A stretch of DNA of 64,000 nucleotides from Streptomyces sp. Ru73 (lineage in GTDB: Bacteria > Actinomycetota > Actinomycetes > Streptomycetales > Streptomycetaceae). The stretch spans positions 1 to 64,000 of the forward strand of contig NZ_PQSQ01000012.1 of the NCBI RefSeq assembly GCF_002920575.1. Direction: 5' to 3'. Made by a program: the position numbers and the translations under genes. Below are positions 35,260 to 42,413 of this stretch, one piece after another. Each line of letters begins with the position of its first letter. Position 1 is the first letter of the stretch. Under the pieces are notes generated by a model. The model searched no databases and was not told where the DNA came from. It worked only from the letters and a program-made list of their open reading frames with translations.

Positions 35260-36471
35260 TCAGTACTGTCCGTAACCGTCCAGGAAGTTGCCGATGCGGG
35301 TGACCGCGTCCGTCAGATCGTCCTTGTTCGGCAGCGTGACCAGGCGGAAGTGGTCCGGCTCCGGCCAGTTGAAGCCCGTGCCGTGCACGATCATGATCTT
35401 CTCGGCGCGCAGCAGGTCCAGCACCATCTGCCGGTCGTCCTTGATCTTGTAGACCTTCGGGTCCAGCCGCGGGAAGGCGTACAGCGCGCCCTTGGGCTTC
35501 ACGCAGCTGACGCCCGGGATCTGCGAGAGCAGCTCGTACGCCGCATCCCGCTGCTCCAGCAGCCGGCCGCCCGGCAGCACCAGGTCGTTGATCGACTGTC
35601 GGCCGCCCAGGGCCGTGGCCACCGCGTGCTGGGCCGGCATGTTGGCGCACAGCCGCATGTTCGCGAGGATCGTCAGGCCCTCGATGTACGAGGTGGCGTG
35701 CGCCTTCGGGCCGCACACCGCGAGCCAGCCGCTGCGGTAGCCCGCCACCCGGTACGCCTTGGACATGCCGTTGAACGTCAGCGTCAGCAGGTCGGGCGCG
35801 AGGGCCGCGAACGGCGTGTGCGTCACGCCGTCGTAGAGGATCTTGTCGTAGATCTCGTCGGCACAGACGATCAGGTTGTGCCGACGGGCGATCTCCGCGA
35901 TGCCGCGCAGCAGCTCGTCGTCGTAGACCGCGCCCGTGGGGTTGTTCGGGTTGATGACCACGATGGCCTTGGTGCGGTCGGTGACCTTCCGCTCGATGTC
36001 GGCCAGGTCCGGCATCCAGTCCGCCTGCTCGTCGCAGCGGTAGTGCACGGCCGTACCGCCGGACAGCGACACCGACGCCGTCCACAGCGGGTAGTCCGGG
36101 GCGGGGACCAGCACCTCGTCGCCGTCGTCGAGCAGGGCCTGCATCGACATCTGGATCAGCTCCGAGACGCCGTTGCCGAGGTAGACGTCCTCCACCGACA
36201 GCTCGATGCCGCGGGTCTGGTAGTGCTGCATCACCGCGCGCCGCGCGGACAGCAGGCCCTTGGCGTCGCCGTAACCGTGCGCCGTGCCGACACTGCGGAC
36301 GATGTCCTCGAGGATCTCCGGCGGGCACTCGAAGCCGAACGCCGCGGGGTTGCCGGTGTTGAGCTTGAGGATGCGATGACCTGCCGCCTCCAGCCGCATC
36401 GCCTCCTCAAGAACCGGGCCACGGATCTCGTAGCAGACATTGGCGAGCTTGGTTGACTGGATCACCTGCAT
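35260..36471 (-). CDS. PLP-dependent aminotransferase (AlaA / aspartate aminotransferase family)
   Basis: A fold-type I class I/II aminotransferase, 403 residues. The PLP lysine motif is NGMSKAYRVAGYRSGW (near residue 240); the substrate Arg is in the HFRLVTLPN region near the C-terminus; VINPNNPTGAVYDD and ADEIYDKILYDG carry the cofactor Asn, Asp and Tyr. The N-terminus MQVIQSTKLANVCYEIRGPV is that of the AlaA-like group, so alanine/pyruvate/glutamate transamination is likely. I chose the ATG at 36471; the frame continues 38 codons upstream as proline/arginine noise. Confidence 0.9.
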   Translation of the reverse strand: MQVIQSTKLANVCYEIRGPVLEEAMRLEAAGHRILKLNTGNPAAFGFECPPEILEDIVRSVGTAHGYGDAKGLLSARRAVMQHYQTRGIELSVEDVYLGNGVSELIQMSMQALLDDGDEVLVPAPDYPLWTASVSLSGGTAVHYRCDEQADWMPDLADIERKVTDRTKAIVVINPNNPTGAVYDDELLRGIAEIARRHNLIVCADEIYDKILYDGVTHTPFAALAPDLLTLTFNGMSKAYRVAGYRSGWLAVCGPKAHATSYIEGLTILANMRLCANMPAQHAVATALGGRQSINDLVLPGGRLLEQRDAAYELLSQIPGVSCVKPKGALYAFPRLDPKVYKIKDDRQMVLDLLRAEKIMIVHGTGFNWPEPDHFRLVTLPNKDDLTDAVTRIGNFLDGYGQY

Positions 36472-36708
36472 GTCCGCCACCTTACGGGCGGGCGCCGGGC
36501 GCCGCCCGGTGTTATGGGCCACGCAGGACACGGTGGGGGCGCGGGTGCCGGGCGGCCTCCCGCACCCCTTACTTGTGCTTTCCAAGCCGTGTGTGAGGCG
36601 CGGCCGATATTTCGCATGTGCGGGCCATCGCGCGCTTCGTCATCGAAGCCGGGCAACGGAATCCGCAGGTCGCCCGGTGCGGCGCCCGTACCCGGTGTGA
36701 GCTTCGAC

Positions 36709-38334
36709 TCAGCCGCGTGCCGTCGGCGTACGCCGGACCGCCCGGCCCGCGAGTACGTCCGTGCGCTTGCCGTCCTCGATCACGAAGCGGCCGTCGATCA
36801 GCACGTGCGGGATGCCGGAGGGCAGCGTGCGCGGCTCCTCGAAGGTCGAGCCGGCGGCCACCGTCTCCGGGTCGAAGAGCACCAGGTCGGCGCGGTATCC
36901 CTCGCGTACGAGGCCCCGGTCCGGCAGCCGCAGCCGTGCGGCGGCCCGCCCGGTGAGGTGCGCGACGCACTCCTCCAGCGAGAGGATGCCCAGCTCACGG
37001 ACGTACTTGCCGAGGTACTGGGGGAACGTGCCGTACGCGCGCGGGTGCGGCTTGGCGCCCTGCAGGATGCCGTCGCTGCCGCCGGTGTGCACGCGGTGCC
37101 GCATGATCTGCCGGACGTTCTCCTCGTGCCCGACGTGCTGCAGGATCGTCGAGCCGAGCCGGTCCTCGATGAGCAGCCGGCGGGCCGTCACCCACGGCTC
37201 CTCGCCGCGCTCGGCCGCGCTCTCGGCGACGGTCTTGCCGACGTACCCGGCGAGCTCGGGGTGTGCGACGCCGGAGATCTCGATGGTGTCCCACTCCATC
37301 GGGACGCCGTGACAGCCGTCCGCGCCCTCGACCTCCATGACGTGCCGGATGCGGGCCGCCTCGGCGTCGTCCCGCAGCCGGGCCAGGATCGCGTCGGGCC
37401 CGCCCTCGCTCGCCCAGCTCGGCAGCATCGCGACCAGCGTGGTGCAGCCGGGGGTGTAGGGGTAGGTGTCGAGACTGATGTCCGCGCCGGCGGCCAGCGC
37501 CTCGTCCAGCAGGGCCAGCAGCTCGGGGGCGCGGCCCTCGTTCACGCCGAAGTTCATGGTGGCGTGCGCGAGGTGCAGCGCGCAGCCGGCCTCGCGGGTG
37601 AGGCCGACCATCTCCTCGTACGCCTGGAGGGCGCCGGCGCCGTACGAGCGGTGGTGCGGGCAGTAGTAGCCCTCGTACCGGGCCACCACCCGGCACAGCT
37701 CGGTCAGCTCGGCGTCCGAGGCGTACATGCCGGGGGTGTAGGTCAGGCCGGAGGAGAGGCCGACGGCGCCCTGCTCCAGGCCCTCGGCCACCAGCTGCTT
37801 CATGCGGGCCAGCTCGGCGTCGGTGGCGGGCCTGTCGTCCCAGCCCAGCGCGAGCATCCGGACCGTGCCCTGGGGGATCAGGTACGCGGCGTTGACCGCG
37901 ATGCCGTGGCCGTCGAAGCCGTGGTCCAGCCGGTCGAGGTACTCGCCGACCGAGCGCCAGCTGAAGTCGATGTCCGAGCCGTCGCCGTTCCAGCCCGCGA
38001 TCTGGGCGCGGACCTCGGCGAGGGTGCGGTCGTCGACGGGCGCGTACGACAGGCCGTCCTGGCCGATGACCTCCAGGGTGACGCCCTGCGCCGCCTTCGC
38101 CTCGTGCGCGGGGTCGCGCAGGAGGGCGAGGTCGCTGTGGGCGTGCATGTCGATGAAGCCGGGGGCCAGCGCCAGGCCGTGTGCGTCGATGGTGCGGCGG
38201 GCCGTCGGGCGGGCGCCGCCGTCGCCCGCGCGGTGGATCGCGGCGATCCGGCCGTCGGCCAGCGCTACGTCGGCCCGGTACGAGGGGCCGCCGGTCCCGT
38301 CTATGACGTTGACGTCACGGACCACGGTGTCCAT
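36709..38334 (-). CDS. N-acyl-D-amino-acid deacylase family amidohydrolase
   Basis: A zinc-dependent amidohydrolase, 541 residues, of the D-aminoacylase group, which removes acyl groups from an N-acylated amine of D configuration. Metal ligands are seen in GFIDMHAHSD (His64, His66) and the catalytic Asp in GGSDGILQG (near 421). The place where classical D-aminoacylases have a metal-binding Cys (NCG) reads GQDG (91-94) here, so the cofactor site differs. Its operon partner is the PLP deaminase 81 bases upstream. Context suggests N-acetyl-D-glucosaminate as a possible substrate, but D-amino acids remain possible. Confidence 0.85.
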   Translation of the reverse strand: MDTVVRDVNVIDGTGGPSYRADVALADGRIAAIHRAGDGGARPTARRTIDAHGLALAPGFIDMHAHSDLALLRDPAHEAKAAQGVTLEVIGQDGLSYAPVDDRTLAEVRAQIAGWNGDGSDIDFSWRSVGEYLDRLDHGFDGHGIAVNAAYLIPQGTVRMLALGWDDRPATDAELARMKQLVAEGLEQGAVGLSSGLTYTPGMYASDAELTELCRVVARYEGYYCPHHRSYGAGALQAYEEMVGLTREAGCALHLAHATMNFGVNEGRAPELLALLDEALAAGADISLDTYPYTPGCTTLVAMLPSWASEGGPDAILARLRDDAEAARIRHVMEVEGADGCHGVPMEWDTIEISGVAHPELAGYVGKTVAESAAERGEEPWVTARRLLIEDRLGSTILQHVGHEENVRQIMRHRVHTGGSDGILQGAKPHPRAYGTFPQYLGKYVRELGILSLEECVAHLTGRAAARLRLPDRGLVREGYRADLVLFDPETVAAGSTFEEPRTLPSGIPHVLIDGRFVIEDGKRTDVLAGRAVRRTPTARG

Positions 38335-38368
38335 GGGGTTGCCTTTCTTGCGGCCGGTGGGCGGGGCA

Positions 38369-38411
38369 CGCGGCCTCCGGCCGCGTTGTCCTCAAACGCC
38401 GGACGGGCTGG
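38369..38411 (-). repeat. Hairpin plus dispersed Streptomyces intergenic repeat
   Basis: The 81-base spacer between deaminase and deacylase contains a 7-bp hairpin (CGCGGCC-TCC-GGCCGCG, 38369-38385) followed by CCGTCCGGCGTTTGAGGA (minus strand, within 38389-38411). I recognise the latter as a motif scattered widely between genes in Streptomyces genomes; its role is unknown. Confidence 0.5.
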
Positions 38412-38415
38412 GAGG

Positions 38416-39708
38416 TCAGAAGAACGTGCGGACGTAGTCCGTCACCGTGCCGTCGGCCTCGACCAGGGGGATGAGCTGCCACTTGTCGAAGGACGTGCAC
38501 GGGTGGGACAGGCCCATCCCGATCCAGTCGCCGACCTCCAGCTCGGCACCCGGCTCGGTGCGGAGCCAGGCGTGCTGGTCGGAGAGGCCCGTCACGGCGA
38601 TGCCCTCGGCGGGCCGCTCGGCGCCGTCCCGCGCCGACCGCACCACCTGCACCTCGGGCAGGTCCAGGTCGTATGCCGCGTCCCGCTTGCCCGCGTTGGC
38701 GAACGCCTGCTCGCCGTTCGGGCGCGAGACGACCTGCGCCCACAGCCGGAAGGCGGGCTGCAGGGCGCCCTCGTCGGGGTGGCGGTTGAAGGGGGTGAGG
38801 TGGCGGTAGTGGCCGTCGTCGTGCGAGACGTACGCGCCGGAGCGCAGCAGCTTCAGTACCGGCCGGGACAGCTCGGGCACCTCGGCGAAGACCTCGGCGA
38901 CCGTGTCGAACCAGGCGCTGCCGCCCGCGCTCAGCACGATCTCGTCCAGGTCGGCGAAGCGGCCCGCCTTGTCGAAGTCGGTGACGAGCGCCACGAGGCG
39001 GCGCAGCCAGGCGGCGACCCGCTCGGCGTTCGCGTCCGGCACCTCGCCCTCGTACCCGGCGATGCCGACCAGGCGGAGGGTGTCGGCGGCGGCGACCGCG
39101 TTGGCCAGGTCCAGGCAGGTGGCCTCGTCGCGGACGCCGGTGCGTGCCGCGTCGCCCGCGCCCAGTTCGATGACGACGTCCACCGGGCGGGTGGCGCCGG
39201 CCTCGCGCAGCGCGGCGTCCATCAGCTCGATGCCGCGGAGCGAGTCGACGTAGCAGATGAAGCGGAAGTCCGGGTCGGCGTCCAGCTCGCCGGCCAGCCA
39301 GCGCAGCGCGGCGGCGTCCACCAGCTCGTTGGCGAGGAAGATCCGCTGGATGCCGAAGGCGCGGTAGACGCGGGCCTGGTGCGGTACGGCCGCGGTGATG
39401 CCCCAGGCGCCGTGCTCCAGCTGGCGGGCGAAGAGCTGCGGGGACATCGAGGTCTTGCCGTGCGGTGCGAAGGCGAGGCCGTGCCGGGCCGAGTAGGTCT
39501 CCATCAGCGCGAGGTTGTGCGCGACCGACTCGGCGGACAGGGCGAGCACCGGGGTGGTGAAGCCGCCGGTGAAGAGGTTGCGGCGCTGGGCCGCCAGGTC
39601 GCCGACCGTGAGCCCGTCCGCGTCCGGGGGGAGGGCCTTGAAGCGGTGGTCCACCCGTTCGTCGGCGAGCTGTCCGACGGCGTTGTCGGACCGGGGATCG
39701 GCGGCCAT
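38416..39708 (-). CDS. Fold-type III PLP deaminase/dehydratase (annotated amino acid deaminase)
   Basis: A 430-residue alanine-racemase-fold enzyme of the D-threonine aldolase / D-serine dehydratase group. The PLP lysine is Lys85 in FAPHGKTSMSPQLF; the C-terminal beta domain contains SDQHAWLRTEPGAELEVGDW and the metal-binding LSHPCTSFDKW motif (His and Cys) seen in D-serine dehydratases. Such enzymes remove ammonia from a 2-amino-3-hydroxy acid through an enamine. D-glucosaminate dehydratases act similarly on a sugar acid, and the adjacent PfkB kinase and RidA genes would fit that. Substrate is unproven. GAGGAG lies 8 bases before the ATG. Confidence 0.85.
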   Translation of the reverse strand: MAADPRSDNAVGQLADERVDHRFKALPPDADGLTVGDLAAQRRNLFTGGFTTPVLALSAESVAHNLALMETYSARHGLAFAPHGKTSMSPQLFARQLEHGAWGITAAVPHQARVYRAFGIQRIFLANELVDAAALRWLAGELDADPDFRFICYVDSLRGIELMDAALREAGATRPVDVVIELGAGDAARTGVRDEATCLDLANAVAAADTLRLVGIAGYEGEVPDANAERVAAWLRRLVALVTDFDKAGRFADLDEIVLSAGGSAWFDTVAEVFAEVPELSRPVLKLLRSGAYVSHDDGHYRHLTPFNRHPDEGALQPAFRLWAQVVSRPNGEQAFANAGKRDAAYDLDLPEVQVVRSARDGAERPAEGIAVTGLSDQHAWLRTEPGAELEVGDWIGMGLSHPCTSFDKWQLIPLVEADGTVTDYVRTFF

Positions 39709-39729
39709 GGGGATCTCCTCAATTTTCTT

Positions 39730-39781
39730 GTTGCAACATCTGCAACGCCCATTGCGCATATCGCTGAATGCTGTCTAGCAT
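39730..39781. promoter_or_regulatory. Two palindromes in the divergent promoter region
   Basis: GTTGCA-ACATC-TGCAAC (39730-39746) and ATGCT-GTCT-AGCAT (39768-39781) are perfect inverted repeats within 52 bases, between the divergent deaminase and kinase genes. AT content is high for this genome. These are the natural places for the IclR regulator encoded next to them to bind. Confidence 0.55.
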
Positions 39782-39882
39782 CCGATTCATCGTCGGGTCA
39801 ATGGTGAGAAACCGGGAGCTGAACAGCCGCTCGCCACACCAGCAGGGCCCGCAGCACACACCGCGAGGAGCAGGGAAACACC

Positions 39883-40971
39883 GTGACCACAGCGACCACG
39901 CCACCGCACGTCACCACCGACGTCGTCTGCCTGGGCGAGTCCATGGTCACCTTCCTGCCCGCGCGCCCCGGCAGACTCGCCGACGTGCACTCCTGGGACC
40001 GCGGCATCGGCGGCGCCGAGTCCAACGTGGCCTGCGCGCTGGCCGCCATCGGGCACCCCGCGCGGTGGCTCTCCCGGGTCGGCACGGACGGCTTCGGCGA
40101 CCACCTCCTGGAGACCATCGCCGCGCACGGGGTCGACGTGAGCCACGTCCAGCGCGACCCGCGGCGCCCCACCGGCATCTACTTCCGTACGGCGGGGGAG
40201 CGGGCCACCGGCGCGGAGGCGGAGGCCGACGGGCAGCAGCTCGCCGAGGTCGTCTACTACCGCGCGGGCTCCGCCGCCTCGGCGCTCACCCCGGAGCTGC
40301 TGGACGAGCGCGCCCTGTGGGACGCGCGCGTTGTACACGTAACCGGCATCACCGCCGCCCTCTCCGACGGCTGCCTCGACGTCCTGAAGACGATCACCGA
40401 GCGGCGCCCCGGACGCCCGCTGGTCTCCTTCGACCTCAACTACCGCGTCGGCCTGTGGCAGGACCGCGCCGCGCAGGCCCCCGGCCTCCTCCTCGGCCTC
40501 GCCCGCGGCTGCGACCTGGTCTTCGTCGGCGAGGACGAGGCCGCTGCCGCCTGGGACGTGCACGGCCCCGCCGCCGTGCGCGAAGCGCTCCCCGAGCCCG
40601 GCGTCCTCGTCGTCAAGCAGGGCGCCGAGGGCGCCACCGTGTACGAGCGGCAGCCGGACGGCTCCGACACCGTGACCTTCGCGCCCGCGCTCAGGGTCGA
40701 GGTGGCGGCCCCGGTCGGCGCGGGCGACGCCTTCGCCGCCGGGTTCCTCTCCGCGACCCTGCGCGGCCTGCCCGTCTTCGACCGGATCCGGCACGGCCAC
40801 CTGATGGCCGCCGCCTCCCTCACCGTCCCCGGCGACCTGGGCGTCCCGCCCGCCCGCGCGCTCGCCGACCACCTCGTCGCGCTCACCCCCGAGGAGTGGG
40901 GGACACTGCGACTCGGCCCCGGATGGACGGAGACCGGGGCCGAGGAAGTACGGGTGGAGGTCCCCTCATGA
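39883..40971 (+). CDS. PfkB sugar kinase, probable 2-keto-3-deoxygluconate kinase
   Basis: A 362-residue ribokinase-family enzyme that phosphorylates a sugar or sugar acid with ATP. The family motifs are GIGGAESNVACALAAIG near residue 42 and the catalytic C-terminal APVGAGDAFAAGFLSATL (near 285). VVYYRAGSAASAL (near 123-135) matches the substrate-recognition segment of KDG kinases, where the Arg binds the sugar-acid carboxylate. GTG start with AGGGAA upstream. The gene starts the plus-strand operon with iclR, ridA and the permease. Confidence 0.85.
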   Translation: MTTATTPPHVTTDVVCLGESMVTFLPARPGRLADVHSWDRGIGGAESNVACALAAIGHPARWLSRVGTDGFGDHLLETIAAHGVDVSHVQRDPRRPTGIYFRTAGERATGAEAEADGQQLAEVVYYRAGSAASALTPELLDERALWDARVVHVTGITAALSDGCLDVLKTITERRPGRPLVSFDLNYRVGLWQDRAAQAPGLLLGLARGCDLVFVGEDEAAAAWDVHGPAAVREALPEPGVLVVKQGAEGATVYERQPDGSDTVTFAPALRVEVAAPVGAGDAFAAGFLSATLRGLPVFDRIRHGHLMAAASLTVPGDLGVPPARALADHLVALTPEEWGTLRLGPGWTETGAEEVRVEVPS

Positions 40972-41047
40972 GTGAGCGAAGCGAGCGAGTCATCGAAAGG
41001 TGCGTGCCCGGCTCATGCCGGGCCGAGCGCAGCGAGGTTCGAGCATG
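40970..41047 (+). repeat. Palindromic repeat element joining the kinase and iclR genes
   Basis: The 73 bases between the kinase stop and the iclR start consist of GAGCGAAGCGAGCGAG, a 7-bp perfect hairpin (GCCCGGC-TCAT-GCCGGGC, 41006-41023) and GAGCGCAGCGAGG, followed by ATGAGT. The start is also ATGAGT, so the element has similar ends. I recognise such GAGCGAAGCGAG elements as dispersed in Streptomyces. Confidence 0.6.
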
Positions 41048-41821
41048 AGTCAGACAGTCGACCGCGCTTTGAGCATCCTGCCGCTGCTCGCGCAGGGACC
41101 GGCCAACCTGGAGCAGGTCGCCGACCGGCTGGGCGTGCACAAGTCCACGGCCCTGCGGCTGCTGCGCACCCTCCACGAGCACGGCATGGTCTACCGCCAG
41201 GCCGACCAGCGCTACCGCCTGGGCGCCCGGCTGTTCGCGCTCGCCCAGGAGGCCGTGGAGAACCTCGACGTCCGCGACATCGCCCACCCCCACCTCGTCG
41301 AGCTCAACGAGAAGGTCGGCCACACCGTCCACCTCGCGGTGTACGAGGAGAACGAGGTCCTCTACATCGACAAGGTCGAGAGCCGCTACCCGGTACGGAT
41401 GTACTCGCGGATCGGCAAGCCCGTCGCGATCACAGTCGCCGCCGTCGCCAAGCTGCTGCTCGCCGACCTCCCCGAGCCGGAGCGCCGCGCGGTCGCCGAA
41501 CGGCTCGAATACCCCCAGTACACGGCCCGTTCCACGCCGGACGCCACGGCCTTCCTGGCCGAGCTGGCCAAGGTGCGCGAACAGGGCTGGGCCACCGACC
41601 TCGGTGGCCACGAGGAGTCCATCAACTGCATCGGGGCACCCATCCGCGGTGCGGACGGGCGGCTGGTCGCGGCGATGTCGGTCTCCGCGCCGAACGTCGT
41701 CGTCTCCGCCGAGGAACTCCTCGCACTGCTCCCGCTGGTGCGCCGTACCGCGGACGCCATCAGCCGGGAGTACTCCGGCAACGGCCCGGTAAGAACCCCA
41801 CAGGACCACAAGGAAGCCTGA
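41045..41821 (+). CDS. IclR-family transcriptional regulator
   Basis: A 258-residue regulator with an N-terminal winged helix (NLEQVADRLGVHKSTALRLL, near residue 20) and a C-terminal GAF-like effector domain (about 75-250; GHTVHLAVYEENEVLYIDKV, ESINCIGAPIRGADGRLVAA). IclR proteins often control sugar-acid catabolism; KdgR of enterobacteria is one. It lies within the operon it probably regulates. I chose the ATG at 41045 (MSQTVDRALSILPLL) because the frame upstream is in the repeat element. Confidence 0.9.
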   Translation: MSQTVDRALSILPLLAQGPANLEQVADRLGVHKSTALRLLRTLHEHGMVYRQADQRYRLGARLFALAQEAVENLDVRDIAHPHLVELNEKVGHTVHLAVYEENEVLYIDKVESRYPVRMYSRIGKPVAITVAAVAKLLLADLPEPERRAVAERLEYPQYTARSTPDATAFLAELAKVREQGWATDLGGHEESINCIGAPIRGADGRLVAAMSVSAPNVVVSAEELLALLPLVRRTADAISREYSGNGPVRTPQDHKEA

Positions 41822-41828
41822 GAACCAC

Positions 41829-42239
41829 ATGACCGAGAAGATCGCCCTCACCCCGGCCACCCACACCACCCCGCCCGCCAAGTTCTCCCACGGCGTCAAG
41901 AAGGGCAACATCCTCCAGGTCGCCGGGCAGGTCGGCTTCCTCCCCGCCGAGGAGGGCAAGGCCCCCACCCCCGCGGGCCCGACCCTGCGCGAGCAGACCC
42001 TGCAGACCTTCGCCAACGTCAAGGCGATCCTCGAAGAGGGCGGCGCGACCTGGGACGACGTCATGATGATGCGCGTCTACCTCACCGACGTCGACCACTT
42101 CGCCGAGATGAACGAGATCTACAACGCCTACTTCGAGGAGCAGGGCCTGAAGGAGGCGCCGGCCGCGCGTACGACGGTGTACGTCGGCCTGCCCAAGGGC
42201 CTGCTCATCGAGATCGACGCGCTCGCCGTCCTGAGCTGA
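41829..42239 (+). CDS. RidA-family enamine/imine deaminase
   Basis: A 136-residue Rid protein that hydrolyses reactive enamine/imine intermediates released by PLP dehydratases. The key Arg (Arg114 in APAARTTVYVG) and Glu128 (LLIEIDALAV) are conserved. It starts 7 bases after the iclR stop, so it is part of the same transcript. Its presence beside a PLP deaminase is biochemically logical: it would speed conversion of the enamine product to the 2-keto acid and protect other enzymes. Confidence 0.9.
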   Translation: MTEKIALTPATHTTPPAKFSHGVKKGNILQVAGQVGFLPAEEGKAPTPAGPTLREQTLQTFANVKAILEEGGATWDDVMMMRVYLTDVDHFAEMNEIYNAYFEEQGLKEAPAARTTVYVGLPKGLLIEIDALAVLS

Positions 42240-42413
42240 GCCGCGTCCCCCTCTCCTCCCGCTTCCCCACGGAAAGAGGCCCCGGTCCCTTGCCGTTAGC
42301 GCGAGTCCACCCCCCGCACGTCCTGCCGCACGGCGCGGCGTCCCGTACCGACGGGGCGCCGTGCCGCGGTCCCCCCTGCCTGGAAACCCCCTGCCTGACA
42401 ACGGAGTCCTGCC

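Noticed and set aside
36472..36708. A gene or tRNA between the aminotransferase and deacylase genes
   Set aside because: I found no cloverleaf and only arginine/proline-rich short frames; it is probably the aminotransferase promoter and the end of the deacylase transcript.
36514..39807. A 1097-codon plus-strand frame
   Set aside because: Antisense to the deacylase and deaminase genes; valine/glycine/alanine-rich translation typical of a high-GC shadow frame.
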